Assembly: GCF_019578655.1 (NCBI RefSeq)
Contig: NC_063264.1
Coordinates: 27,861,688 to 27,925,687 of the forward strand
DNA length: 64,000 nucleotides
Source of the DNA: Ricinus communis
Lineage: Eukaryota; Streptophyta; Magnoliopsida; Malpighiales; Euphorbiaceae
Reading direction: 5' to 3'
Below the pieces are notes generated by a model. That model was not told where the DNA came from and ran no database searches. It was given only the letters and a program-made list of their open reading frames with translations. This document shows positions 35,040 to 47,694 of the stretch, in pieces (the first letter of the stretch is position 1; the number at the start of each line of letters is the position of its first letter). The position numbers and the translations under genes are program-made.

Positions 35040-36444
35040 GATTGGTCAACCACAAGCACAAGCTAGAGTATTTGCTACTACTAGAAATGAAGCATTTGTA
35101 ACTTTGAAATTATTCTTGGTATACTTTCTATTCATGATTCCGATGCACATGTTCTTATTGATCCTGGATCCACATGTTCATTCATATCACATGATTTTGC
35201 ATCGCATGTTCATGCTAATATAGAGGCATTAGGTTATGATATATATGTATCTATGCCTGCTGGGGGTATTATCACAGTAAATACGATAGTGAGATCATGT
35301 CCTGTAGTAGTAAATAGTGTCAAACTACATGCAGATTTGGTTGTTATTAATCTTAGAAAGTTTGATGTTATTTTAGGGATGGATTGGTTGTCAAGAAATC
35401 ATGCTATTGTTGATTGTAAAATGAAGGAAGTGGCTATGGAAATACAAGGAGAAATAAAAATAGTAATGGTGGGTGAAAGGAAGACAATTCCTAATTGTTT
35501 GATTTCAGTAGTGACTGCGTGTCAGTTAATCAAAAGTGGATGTGAAGCATATCTAATTAGTTTTATAGATACTACTAAGGTCAGTCCAGGGGTATTAGAC
35601 ATTCCAGTGGTCAGAGAATTTCCTAACATATTCTTAGATGATTTGCCTGGTTTGCCACCAAATCGAGAGGTTGATTTTGAGATTGACATCATCCCTGGTA
35701 CTGCACCTATTTCCATTGCACCATACAGAATGGCTCCATTAGAATTGAAAGAATTAAAGAAGCAATTAGAAGAGTTACTTGATAAAGGTTTCATCGGGGC
35801 CAAGTATTTCACCTTGGGGAGCACCCGATTCTGTTTGTGAAGAAAAAGGATGGTAGTATGCGATTATGTATTGATTATAGGCAATTGAATAGGATTACAG
35901 TGAAGAATAAATATCCATTGCCGAGAATTGATGATTTGCTTGATTAGTTAAAAGGTGCAACCGTGTTCTCTAAAATTGATTTAAGATCAAAGTTATTGGC
36001 AACTCCGAGTTGAAGAGAAATCTATTGCCAGAGGACATTCGAACAAGGTATGGGCACTATGAATTTATTGTGATGCCATTTGGTTTAACAAATGCTCCTG
36101 CTGCTTTTATGTCACTGATGAACAAGACTTTCCAGCCATATTTAGATCACTTTGTTATTGTGTTCATTGATGATATTCTGATTTACTCTAGAAGCCCAGA
36201 AGAGCATGAACAACACTTGAGAATTGTTTTACAGATTTTGACGGAAAAACAGTTGTATGAAAAATTCAACAAATGCGAGTTTTGGATGGAGGAAATTGCA
36301 TTCTTAGGGTATATTATTTCTAAACATGGAGTGCAACCAGATTCATCAAAGATTAAAGCAATTATTGAATGGGAACCGCCTAGAAATGTTTCCCCGAAGT
36401 TCAAGTTTTCTTGGGTTAGCTCGGCTATTATAGAAGATTTGTAA
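35040..36444 (+). pseudogene. gypsy protease and reverse transcriptase, broken
   Basis: The protease active-site region reads VLIDPGSTCSFIS at about 35151-35189, with DPG in place of the more common DSG. The flap-side motif FDVILGMDWL lies near 35360. The frame then runs to the RT start (PYRMAPLELKELKKQ). Near 35795 an indel breaks it before the SPWG motif. A TAG interrupts at 35945-35947 and another indel lies near 36000. The next frame (36010-36444) holds [17 protein letters not shown] and the catalytic [10 protein letters not shown] (aspartates at 36169-36174), then shifts again near 36390. Domain identity is certain; activity is excluded. Confidence 0.88.
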
Positions 36445-36499
36445 AAGATTTTTCGGTTATTGCTAAGCCTCTAACAAACTTTGTTAAAGAAGAATGTGC

Positions 36500-38557
36500 C
36501 ATTCCAAAGGGACGGAGTTATGTGATCAAAATTTTCAAGAGTTGAAGAAAAGGCTTACTACTACACCGATACTCGCATTGCCATCCCGAAATGGAGGTTA
36601 TGTTGTATATCGATGCTTCTAGGCAAGGACTTGGATGTGTCTTAATGCAGCATGGGAAGGTTATAGCTTATGCTTCAAGACAATTATGACCTCATGAGCT
36701 GAATTATCCTACACATGATCTTGAATTAGCAGCTATTATACATGCATTGAAGATATGGCGAAAATATTTATACAGGGAGACATTTCAGATATTTACTGAT
36801 CATAAGAGTTTGAAATATATCCCTACGCAGAAAGAGTTGAATCTGAGACAACGAAGATGGATTGAGCTTTTGAAGGATTATGATTGCACTATTGATTATC
36901 ATCCTGGAAAAGCAAATGTTGTTGCTGATGCTTTAAGTAGGAAGTCGGTGGAAAATTTTTCAAGTATGATTTGTTACAATGTAGAATATTTAGTTGCACT
37001 TAGAGCTATGGATGTGAAGTTTTATGTTTATGACGATGATCTGTTAGCCACATTACAAGTAAAGCCTTTGATTGGAGATAAAATTAAAGATGCACAGTGT
37101 GAAGATTCTTATTTGCAAAGGATGAAGGGTAGAGTACAAGAAGGAAAGAATACACAATTTGTGTTGAAAGATGATGGTGTGTTATTGAATAGAAATCGTG
37201 TATGTGTACCTGATGTAGGAAATTTGAGAAAGGAAATCATGCATGAAGCGCACTATGCACCTTATGCAATGCATCCAGGAAGTACCAAAATGTACAAAAA
37301 TTTGAAGCCTTATTATTGGTGGCCGACAATGAAGAAGGATGTGGCAGAATTTGTGAGTAAGTGTTTGACATGTCGTGAAGTGAAAGGAGAGCACCGGTGC
37401 ACCGCAGTAAACTTCATTCTTTATCTATACCTGTGTGGAAGTGGGATAAGATTACTATGGATTTTATTATGGGATTGCCACGTACATTTAACAAGCATGA
37501 TGCTATTTGGGTAATTGTTGATCGACTTACTAAATATGCTCATTTCTTACCTGTGAAGCAAACAGATTCACTTGATAAACTTGTTGAATTGTATATTTCT
37601 GAGATTGTTAGATTGCATGGTGTGCCTATATCTATTGTATCAGATAGGGATCCCAGATTTACTTCTCGTTTCTGGGAGAGTTTGCAGAAAGCATATAGTA
37701 CTAAGCTTCATTTCAGTACAGCTTTTCATCCTCAAATAGATGGGCAATCAGAAAGAACTATTCAGACATTAGAAGATATGATGAGGGCTTGCACACTTGA
37801 GTTCAAGGGTAACTGGGATGATTACATACCACAGATGGAATTTGCGTTTAACAACAGTTTTCATTCTAGTATCGGTATGGCTCCTTATGAAGCTTTGTAT
37901 GGGAGGAAATGTAGAAGTCCAGTATGCTGGGATGTTAAAGGTTTAAGATAGCTTGAAGGTCCAGAATTGGTACAAGAAACAGTGGATAAAATAGAGATAG
38001 TTAAAAAGAATTTGAAAGTAGCACAGAACAGACAAAAGAGTTATGCTAATTTGCATCGAAGGGAAATGGAATATATTGTGGGTGATAAAGTTTTCTTGCG
38101 GGTATCACCATGGAAAGGAATATTAAGGTTTGGTAAACAAGGGAAATTGAGTCCGAGGTATGTAGGACCTTATGAAATTATTGAAAGAGTTGGACCATTG
38201 GCTTATAGGTTAGCATTACCTACAGAGTTGTCTTCTATTCATGATGTTTTTCACGTTTCTATGTTGAGGCGATATAGATAAGATCCTAGTCATATCATTC
38301 CAGAGCCAGAGATAGAAATCACAGAAAAGTTGACATATGTGGAAGAACCGATAGAAATTCTTGATCGAAGGGTTAAGAAATTGAGAAATAAAGACATTCC
38401 TATGGTCAAAATTAAGTGGAGTCATCATTCACCAAGAGAAGCAACTTGGGAAGTAGAAGAGCATATGAGACAGAAGTATCCGCATCTATTCCATTGTAAT
38501 GTTGGCGAGTTGTTAAAATTTCGGGGACTAAATTTCTTAAGGAAGGGAGAGTTGTAA
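36500..38557 (+). pseudogene. gypsy RNase H, integrase and chromodomain, broken
   Basis: RNase H is seen in pieces (LYIDASRQGLG near 36605; TGA at 36687-36689; [13 protein letters not shown] and DALSRK at 36785-36940). Integrase follows with an HHCC finger ([14 protein letters not shown] to [11 protein letters not shown], about 37240-37390). A frameshift near 37395 separates it from the catalytic core ([35 protein letters not shown] for D-D-E). In-frame stops fall at 37949-37951 and 38279-38281. The C-terminus (about 38345-38500) has a chromodomain-like segment ending ATWEVEEHMRQKYPHLF, the module that targets chromovirus integration to modified chromatin. Confidence 0.88.
38538..38552 (+). 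other. Polypurine tract of gypsy chromovirus
   Basis: AAGGAAGGGAGAG directly precedes the 3' LTR and is the expected plus-strand primer site for reverse transcription. Confidence 0.88.
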
Positions 38558-40863
38558 CGCCTGTATTTTCTCATCATCCATGTTATGTGCATTTACATTT
38601 AATCATTGGGCATATGGTGGTATATCAATGATATTTTTATTTAGAACAGATATATATTAATTATAAGTAGAGAATAAGAAGCATGATATTAGATTATTAA
38701 TTTAGATAAGTTGATTAAGTACTTGGGTTATGTGTATTAAGCCTTAAGACTTAATTGAACCAATAGTTGAAGGTTGGGTAAATAGATTGGACTTAAAAGA
38801 TACAATTAAAAGTTAGTACCTATATATGGTTAGTAAGAATTAATTTAGGGTGATAAAAATAGTTTAGTAGGTGGTGGCATTAAGAGAGGAATATTGGAAA
38901 TTGGAACCATGAGCAAGCTCATTTTACCTCTTCATTTCTCTAAAATTCATACATGGCCAAAAACATAAAATTTGGAATAAGAGAGAGGAGTGGAATACCT
39001 AGAAAAACTTAAGATTAAGATAGGATTTTGCCAACTATTGAAGGAGCCAAGCTAAAGCTAAAGGATTTAAGCATATTAGCAACCCAAAAGCTAAAATTGG
39101 TAAGTTGTTACTTGAGTGTTATTAATTTGTCATTAGGGTTCTTGATTACAAATTGGAAAAACTTCATTTGATGCTCTCATTGATTAATTAAAGGTCTGAT
39201 TATCATGAATTAGTAGAGTATTGAATGATTGCATAAAGATTAAGCTTGATTTAAGTTTAAGTATGTTAAGATAGAAAATTGTCAAAATTCTAGCAACCTT
39301 GATGTTCTGTATTTTAGGCATAACATGGGTTATATAAGTCCAAATTAAGCTTAATTGGTGTCTATAGAAATTTTAAAGAGTCCTCTATAACTTTGTAGTT
39401 TTGTGATTTTGCTATTTTTTCCGTTTTGGTTATTTAAATTGAGCAAACAGATTGCTGCTCGGGTACAACTAGTTGTATGACCCTTGCTCAGTAATTTGAA
39501 AATAATTAAATCTATAGAAGTCGGAATTGAGTAATTCTTCTTGGAGATGAAACTAGACGCATAAATGAATATTTTTATTTAATATGAGATTTTTGTATTA
39601 AGCCAATTTTGCCCAGCAATAAATATACCTTGGTACTAAATTCTGTCTAAAAAACAGAAATGTTGGAGATTAGTTTTATGCAATTTATTGATGCTAATTT
39701 GAGTTAAATTGGTATTTAACTAGATGGGAAATATTTATAGGATATTAAAACAGTAATTGAGAGTCTTAGAGGAAGAGTTAGACCTATGAATTAGAGAGGG
39801 GATGATCTTGTAATGCATTAGAACTCGCGTTTATATGAATATTTGTAATATGCATGAAATATGAATTAATGAATGTGTTGACAAGTACTCAAAGGCCTGA
39901 AAAGGAAGTTGTTGAGAAAGGAGGTTCTTATATGCTAAAGGAATAAGTATATTTTGAGTAAGTAAATAGTTAATATTTGCTATGTTCATATATTTAATCA
40001 AATGTTCCGCAAATGGTTGCGTTTGCTTAATATTGTTTATGTTTGAATGACTGAGATGAAAATGATTGGTGTTGAGTGGAACAATTGTTATTGCTGAAAT
40101 ATGATATAAGTGAAATGATTGAATTGTGATGTTAAGTGCATATGTGCATGTAAATGGTGGATTCCCTTGTAAAAAAAAAATATATATATATATAAAGCCT
40201 TGGGAGGCTAAAGCCTAGAGAGACTATAAAAGTGTATAATGTGAGATGAGGCGGAGCAGCTTACGTGTGTGATATGTGAGGATGAGGCGAGCGTACATTA
40301 AAGGGATCCACAAGTCGTGAGAACTAACCATAATTGTTGAATTGTATTTCTTCTATGATGGTTGTAATGAATTGAGTAGAATGGTATGACTTTATACCTA
40401 AACTATGAATATCATGGAAAGTTGTGTGATTGGGTGGAAATTGTATTAAGTGTATGTGATATAGATTATGTTGATTATTTATTTCACTTGGAAATGGAGG
40501 CTCACCCCTCTCCAAAATTTTTCTTTTCAGGTTTGTAAATAGTAGTGCATCCGTTGGTTGTATGCGAAGTCTAGCTTTTAGCAGTTCTGTCAAGTTGGGC
40601 CAGTTTTGTGAAGTCTCCTCCTGATGCATTTTTGTATGCAGTTATGTGATATATATGGAAGTATGCCTTATAAGGCATAAGAAGATGTTTGTAATACTTG
40701 TTAAATGATGTTTAAGTATAATCATATGTTTATATGTTAATAACCTTGTGTCTGGATTCTTAACAACCTACATATTGACCTATCTACTTGTAGTATATAT
40801 TCTACGACGCTTGTATGCTTCCTGGCTAATGTTTATTGGTTAGCATGTGATGGGGGTGTTACA
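38553..40863 (+). repeat. 3' LTR of gypsy chromovirus (2311 bp)
   Basis: Co-linear with the 5' LTR, with substitutions and small indels (for example a 3-bp loss near 38642 and a 6-bp gain near 40487). It ends GGTGTTACA followed by the AAAAT target duplication. Confidence 0.92.
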
Positions 40864-40868
40864 AAAAT

Positions 40869-41607
40869 TGTTCAATAGAAATTAAAATAATAATGTTGAT
40901 AATAAATATATATACATCTCTTGACAAAAATAATAAGTTCTATTATGAAGACATCAAAAAAAAATATTATACAGGAAAAGATGTCCACTATTGCTAATGA
41001 TGAAGTCAAAGCAATTACAAGAAAGGCTTCTAATGTGCAGAAATAAAGTAACTTTGTCTCACCCTTAATATTATTATCCTTGAATAATCGAGCATATAAT
41101 GAAATATCACATTCTTTTTATTTATAAAGAAATATCACTTTTATTTTCATAATATTCAACGATAAAAAACAAATGATAATTATATTTCATGCTATTAGAA
41201 TCTTTTTACAGTAATACTTTATATAGAAATAATTTTTATATAGTAATAAGAAGATTATGGTCTCAATTTAGGCCAATTATAAATAAGAATAAAATCTATA
41301 TTGTAAGAAGTTATACATTTTTTAAGTTAAATTTTAAAAAATATTTCTTTATACAGTAATATTTATATATATATAATTTTAAAAAGTATATATTATATTA
41401 TATTTTATCTTACTATAGTATTATTTTATCTCGTCAATTTTATTTATATACTATCACAAGATATTTATATTTTTTATCTTTGATTTCTGTCTTTTTACTA
41501 TTAATATTAAATATGAAGTCTAAAAAAGTTTTAGTACTTAAATTTCTATTAAATTATAATATAATTATAGTGATAAATTTTATTTGATATAAGACTACGG
41601 ATAGATT

Positions 41608-41666
<59 letters not shown>

Positions 41667-43998
41667 ACAGCCATAATCAAACTCATCAAGGCTTGAATTG
41701 CATGATGTTGACGTACAACAACTATGTGAAAAAGCTTCGTGTTGGGTCATATCAAAATTATTCAGATATTGGCTGCCTGTCGTGATACTATTTCTCAAAA
41801 TCCAGAATTATGCAGAACACCAACCGAGTTCACTGCACTGAGCCCTGTGTCCTCAGCAAGTAATACAAACCCTAATTAAATCAGTCATGGAGAACTGGGT
41901 CTTTCATCTTGCTAATAAAGAGTAAAAGGGTAAAGACACAAAGATAAAAAGTGAAGGGAATGAAGGAAGGAAGGAATAAAGCTTAATTGGCATGGAAGTA
42001 AAAGACTAAGGATGTATTATTTAGCTAAAGCCCATATTGAAAGAGAAAAGAAAAGAAGAATAGGGTACTCTTCTACAGTACTGAATATATATATATATAT
42101 ATATATCTCTGCTTGTCCAACTCAAAGGAGCAGCAGATCTTTGTGTAAGCATTGGTGCCGTATTCTCTCCATTAAAGGATATAGCAACAACAATATGATG
42201 TGTCCTTCTCATGCCTCTGCCACCAATGTGATCACTTCACATTGCTTTACCCTTCCTACTGCACTGCACTCTCTCTCTCTCAGTCAAGAACCCAAAAAAA
42301 AGAAATTTACAGTAGTCATTATGACATAAATTACATATAGATTAGAGTCTAGTTCTAAAACCAGTGTGTATTAACTGTAGAAAGGTTGATAAAAAAAGGT
42401 TGTATAAGATTCTACTGTAGTGTTACCCTTTAGTGCACTCTACTATATAAGCCTTTTTGTCATATGTGGTGGGTCTCATATGCATAGGTAAAAGCTTGTT
42501 GGTATCTGAAAGTGATAACCCATAAAAAGAATGGGCTATCCATTAAGGATATTGATCATCCTTTTATTCCTTGCCAATCAAGTTCTTGATCATAGTCATA
42601 TATCTATATTATACTTACCCAAGTAGTGTAATCTACGAGGGGTCACGCCCTTACCCCATAAATTTGAAAAAAGAAAATAAGAGATACGTACATTATAATT
42701 TTGAGACATGATAGTCACTTAGCTTCAATCAAACCTTTGTCTTGTTTCTTTTGCTTTTAGTGTCTTCTGTTTGTCAGGACAATTTGGAAAGTAACCTCTC
42801 GCAATTTGTTTCAACTAGAAATACCCGTTAAATCAAACAATTTTAAGACATATGCAAGCTCACTAGATTTGTCCATATGTTATGTGAGGACCCTCCAAAC
42901 ACACAAATTAAATGTACCCTGAATTTAGGAGGGAGTATTGGACAAATCAAAGGAAAAAAAAAGGGGGGCCAAACTTCAACAGGAAATAGGCCCCCCTCCT
43001 GTGTCTCTGCGCGCGCTTGAGTATGGCGAACATCCAATCCAAGGGCAGAACTTTTACTTTTATAACAGTGTGATTTATATGACTTGATGCCATGAAATGA
43101 TGAATTGAACCCAATATAATATCAAAGAGCATAATTTAGAGGTAAGAGTTTGAGAATTCCTTTCAAAAGATTTCAGTTAAAATCTTGCTGAGTGGAATGA
43201 GGAATCAATGAGGAGTATACATTATCCTTAGATATTTTAACAGAAAAATCCTTACCTAATTTAAATATTTTTTCCTATTTATATGAATTAAGTTCATAAA
43301 TGAATGATATATATTTATTAATTAAAAATATAAAATATTTATATATAAATTTTTTATATTCGTTGTCCTATATACATTTAGTAGAAATAAAGATTACCCA
43401 ATTTGATATTATTATATACTTAAAAAATCGAATTCCAACAAAGAAAATACAAAAGAAAATATTAAGAAAACATAAATAAAACTTGATTTAACTAAGATAA
43501 AAGCAAATAGATTCACTAGGCATTTACTATAACTTGACACTCAGGCCTAGGTGCCTTCTTTTTGGTAATAATTATATCAAATATATGTAACAATTACGGT
43601 GTCATAATTTTATTTTCACAGACAGGACCACATTAGGTACCAAATAATTGAGAGTGAACCAGACAAAATTCAGTGTTAAATGTAACTATCACTCTAACCA
43701 CCAATAACAAGAATTACACATAATCTCAAGAAAAAAAATTACAAGAATTAGACAGCGAAAGAAATTTCTAGTGATAGCAAAACACAAGAAGCCAAACTAA
43801 AAAAAACCTTCATTTTCTTAAGTTCTAATGATTCATTGTTTTCACTGACACACATGCATACAAACACATAAGAATATGTAAAGCTTTGTGGTCCTCCAAA
43901 AACTTTATCACCTTTTCCTTACAAACACACTCTCTCAGCCTTCATTAAGTACTTCAAGTACCCACATCAATTGGGTAGCTTTAGCTTGCTCTCTAACA
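40869..43998. other. Upstream region of the SPL gene, AT-rich
   Basis: No coding sequence is recognised. A long (AT)n tract lies at 41612-41663 and a shorter one at 42087-42106. The part from about 41690 to 43000 is less AT-rich than the surrounding spacer and may hold promoter and leader sequence for the SPL gene, but I could not place a transcription start or a TATA box with confidence. Confidence 0.45.
41612..41663. repeat. (AT)n microsatellite, about 52 bp
   Basis: Uninterrupted AT dinucleotide run, likely to be length-variable between individuals. Confidence 0.92.
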
Positions 43999-45009
43999 AT
44001 GAATGCTAACGCTCTTGGAGGAAAGCACAGTTTGAGAGAGATAGCGTTCGTCAAAGATGATTGCATTGTGGCAGATGAATTATTAGATGACGATATGGAA
44101 GAAGAAGAGAGTGGTGGTAGTGGTGTTGGTTTTCTTGATGATGAAAAGAAGAAAGTACTGCATGCGAAAAAAGGCGGGACTAGTGGAGGCGGAGGTGGCG
44201 GATCGCCGCCTTCTTGCCAAGTGGAGAGGTGTGGAGCTGATTTAACTGATGCTAAGAGGTACCACAGGCGACATAAGGTTTGTGAGATTCATGCAAAAGC
44301 ACCAGCTGTTGTTGTTGCTGGCCTAAGGCAAAGGTTTTGTCAACAATGTAGCAGGTATATTCACTTTCAGACAATTTACTGTTTACCTTTATTTCAATAA
44401 TCATAAGCTTGATCGATCTTTTTCTTGCTAAAAACCTTTTAGGATCTCTCTAAACATGACTGTAGGATCAGTAGTGGGAGATATCATGAGACTTGAAAAG
44501 TAAGGCTGGGGCCAATGAGAACCGAAAATCTCTATTTTCTTGTATAGCAAGTTGTTAAAAACAATGGTGATTTTTTACTTCTAAAAGTACCCTACCCTTG
44601 AAGACATACTAGCATAAATTTTACGAACTGACCTCATACAGAACACTCGTTGCAAAAGAAATGTCTGGTATAGAAAATAAGAAGGTCAGACATTGCATTT
44701 TTTGTTTTAGTCGTGTTATGCTCAAAGGATTAAAGGTTGCATTAGTGTTAATGTGAGTTCTTAATCAGGTTCCATGAGCTAGTGGAGTTTGACGAAGCAA
44801 AGAGGAGCTGCCGAAGGCGTTTGGCAGGACACAATGAGAGGCGCCGGAAGAGCTCAGCTGAATCTTATGGAGAAGGGTCGAGCCGCAAAGGGCCATTTAG
44901 TGGCCAGCTGAAGGAAAGCCATTGCAGGCATGTTGATGAAAGAGGCAAATATCAGATAACCATACCAACAGCAGGGAGTTCAGCTTATAAACGATCTCAG
45001 ATCAGATGA
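43999..45009 (+). CDS. SPL: SBP-box transcription factor (SPL3/4/5-like), two exons
   Basis: Exons 43999-44354 and 44769-45009 are joined over a 414-bp GT..AG intron, giving 198 residues. An acidic N-terminus (DDDMEEEES, residues 30-38) and a glycine run (63-68) precede the SBP domain at about 73-146. Zinc site 1 is Cys73, Cys78, Cys95, His98; site 2 is Cys114, Cys117, His121, Cys133. The basic nuclear signal [17 protein letters not shown] (130-146) overlaps site 2. The intron splits the domain within the Arg codon of QQCSR-FHEL, as in plant SPL genes. SBP proteins bind GTAC-core promoters in the nucleus and promote phase change and flowering. The short length and a miR156-like site 33 bases after the stop fit the small SPL3/4/5 class. 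An in-frame extension to 43888 starts with GTG, so the ATG at 43999 was chosen. Orthology was not tested. Confidence 0.93.
44355..44768 (+). other. SPL intron, splitting the SBP domain
   Basis: Begins GTATAT after AGCAG and ends TTAATCAG before GTTCCATG. Removing it restores the continuous SBP motif across an Arg codon (phase 2). Confidence 0.9.
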
Positions 45010-45042
45010 AAAAAAAAAAAGAATCACCAAAATCCCACCAGC

Positions 45043-45062
45043 ATGCTCCCTCTCTTCTGTCA
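45043..45062 (+). promoter_or_regulatory. Predicted miR156/157 target site in the SPL 3' UTR
   Basis: ATGCTCCCTCTCTTCTGTCA matches the perfect complement of miR156 (GTGCTCACTCTCTTCTGTCA) at 18 of 20 positions. The two mismatches face miRNA positions 20 and 14, leaving the 5' seed and the cleavage site (10-11) fully paired. The place, shortly after the stop codon, is where the small SPL3/4/5 genes carry their site. It predicts repression by miR156 in the juvenile phase. Confidence 0.9.
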
Positions 45063-45360
45063 TCCCTATGGCTAACTTATCCTTATAAGAGAATTCTACT
45101 ACATAAGTATGATATTTATCATAAAATTCATAATTAAAATAAAAAAGTTGAAGCACATCATGTGTGTGCTTTTAGGCAGCCTTTTAGCTGTAGTTTGTTG
45201 TAATGTCATATTAGTGTATTTCTGATTGTATGGATATGGAGGCTACATCATACAGACTAGTCATATGATAATTTATGGTTTCTATATTCCAGCCTTGTCC
45301 TTATTCAATGAAGAACTGCTATTGTTTATTGTACTATTATACTATAGTTTTTTAATTTTA
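45063..45360 (+). other. Probable SPL 3' UTR
   Basis: Non-coding sequence following the miRNA site on the coding strand. No single polyadenylation signal stands out, so the transcript end is not placed. Confidence 0.45.
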
Positions 45361-47694
45361 TTATGTTAACTGGTAAAGCTCCACCCTGGCTAGCCACAAT
45401 CACCATCATCATGATGAAGCAGGAGGATCCTTTTGCGAGGACATGGAGCACTCAGCTTCAACTTGTTTGAATATGATGACCTCGGCCTCATTTCAACATT
45501 AAACACTCAGTATTCCCTGTCTAATCAAAAACTCAGATGAGATGTACCTCAAAGTTTGCCAGCAGATGCCTGACTAAATTCTACTGCACTTCAGGACTAT
45601 GTTACTTTGGACTTGCATACAAGAGTTTTCCTTTTGAATTTCTTGGCCTGTCCATTGTCTTTCCTTTCTTATAATATTATATTAATGGTTGTGAGCTTGG
45701 ACTATTCACCAGTTTCTTGGCTTCTCCTGGCAAGGAATCATGAGACTCTGTTGGAGTTTAGAAAAAAGAGAAATGGAGAATGCTGGAAACTCTTCTTTGT
45801 TTTTCATTAACAGGGCTTGCTTTTATAGCAGCTAAGATAACAACAGGAGAAAGTAGCACAAAAACAACTCATGATCCTATATAGCCCACACCTTGACTTC
45901 TACCAACTTTTGCCCACCTCATACATATAGCATAAATTGTTCTTAATATTTTAAAGTTACTTTTTTATTAACAAAGTAATTTTGTAAGAACATAATATAC
46001 CATATATAGATGGATAAAAATTGAATCAAGGTGGTAGGTTCAGTATTTCCATACTTGTTCCAACAACTACAAAGATCTAATTCCTAAATTTGAGGACATA
46101 CCATACTTTGTTAACTACCAAGTATGGGTAAAATATTATATCATATCTGTTTTACAAAAACAAGAAAACTGAAAATATCATTCTAAATAAAGTGCCAACT
46201 TCAACACGCTCTCGTGTGTTTTTCTTTGTTAAAAACATTTTCATATGTTGCTATTATGGTTTCAATATTAATTTACAACAATTCGAGTTTTCTTATGTAT
46301 TTAGTTATTCTTTAATATAAATATTTAAAATTAAATATTAAAATTAAAGATCTTAAATATTAAAGTTTTATTTAAATGGAGAAATTTTAGATGAGAAATT
46401 TTATAGTTAAAATTTATGGATTTAATTTAAATCATCATTTGACAAGTAAAGAAGTGATTTAAGTCCTTAATCTTCCAAAATCTCTCATTTTTAAGGACTT
46501 TGATTTCCAACTAGGAGGTAACAAATTTCAAAACTTGCCATTTTTAAAAGAAGAACTAATCACAAAAATAATATATAAATTTATTAAAATTTAACAATTA
46601 AGTATTTAAATTTTAAATATTATAATTTGATGTATAAACCTAATAAATATGTACAATTGAATATGTATAGTAAGTTACAGATTATCCACATCAGGTTCTT
46701 TTAAAGATAATTACAAAATAGTTTCTAAATTTATTACATTAGTAATCAAATGTTTAAACTTTTAAATGTCACAATTAAGTATGTAAAACTAAAAATTAGT
46801 AATATTTAAGTGTGTAAAATTATTTATTTATATAAAAAATTTAATGTAAACAAATTATATTTTATTATATTTTCATAATGAAAGATAATATTTACATTTA
46901 GAAGAGTAAATCTTTTATTTAAACTATATAAAAAAAAAGAAAGATAAATAAAAATATATATATAAATAAATACTATACATGTCATAAATAAAAATATTAG
47001 TAACCAATACTATAGTCAAGTTTATCATCGTAAATAATAATTCTTTTTGTTTTAGATGTTTGTGGTAGTGCGTTAAGAAGACAAGGTAATAAATAAATGA
47101 CAAAGTAAATACTTGTTGCTCAAAATTGAATAGAGAATTTTTTTTGAAAAGAAACTAATTAAAATATAGTAAGAACAGTGTAATGATAGTAGTAATGAGG
47201 GCGGTGTATGTTAAAAGTGCATACATTTAAATTTTTTTAATCTATTAAAATATTAATTTATGTTTTAAGATTATACTCAATTGTAAAAATTTACTAACTT
47301 CACACACTAAATTATAACTTTTAAAAGTTAAAATACTTACTTATTAAATTTTAATGAGTGCACATATAATTATGGCCTAATTATTAATTTAATCTTGAAT
47401 TTTACACTTTTTAACAATTTTAATAAATTATTTTAAAATTATAAAATAAATGCCCATACTTTTAATTTTATTTTTAAACACACTTTCCAACAATAATTTT
47501 TTAAAGTTTACAATGAGAAAAATGACGTGACAAGTCAATTCTTTTATTAAAATAAAAATTATTGAGTCAGCAAAAGATTTGTTGTATTTATATGTAAAAT
47601 GTGTGAAATGATACATATATGTGAGATTTTTAATGGCTATATTGTTAAGTCTAAACTATTTTTGTTGATTCACAATTATTATTCTTTTAGTAAG
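45361..47694. other. Spacer with inverted-repeat tracts
   Basis: 45361-45830 has near-balanced composition and short frames but no recognised family. The rest is AT-rich. Sequences at about 46584-46675 and 47268-47368 are inverted, diverged copies of each other (for example TATAATTTGATGT against the complement of ACACTAAATTATAA), suggesting an old DNA transposon with long inverted repeats spanning about 46.56-47.37 kb. Confidence 0.45.

Larger units (their letters stand above)
31422..40863 (+). mobile_element. Ty3/gypsy chromovirus, structurally complete but pol broken
   Basis: Two LTRs (31422-33728 and 38553-40863), each TGTAACGCC..GGTGTTACA, enclose a PBS, gag, protease, RT, RNase H, integrase with chromodomain, and a polypurine tract, in gypsy order. 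The insertion is flanked by perfect AAAAT duplications (31417-31421 and 40864-40868). About 50 differences between the LTRs were counted by eye over 2.3 kb, near 2 percent, so the insertion is recent by plant standards. The chromodomain and long LTRs suggest the Tekay/Del type of chromovirus. Frameshifts and stops in pol make it non-autonomous. Confidence 0.92.

Noticed and set aside
41610..41798. Frames made of alternating Ile-Tyr
   Set aside because: They are translations of the (AT)n microsatellite.
43888..43998. In-frame N-terminal extension of the SPL gene
   Set aside because: The extension begins with GTG, not ATG, and encodes no conserved SPL sequence. The first ATG in frame is at 43999.
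45361..45830. Possible additional exon or gene fragment downstream of SPL
   Set aside because: No frame longer than about 65 codons, no motif, and no consistent splice sites.
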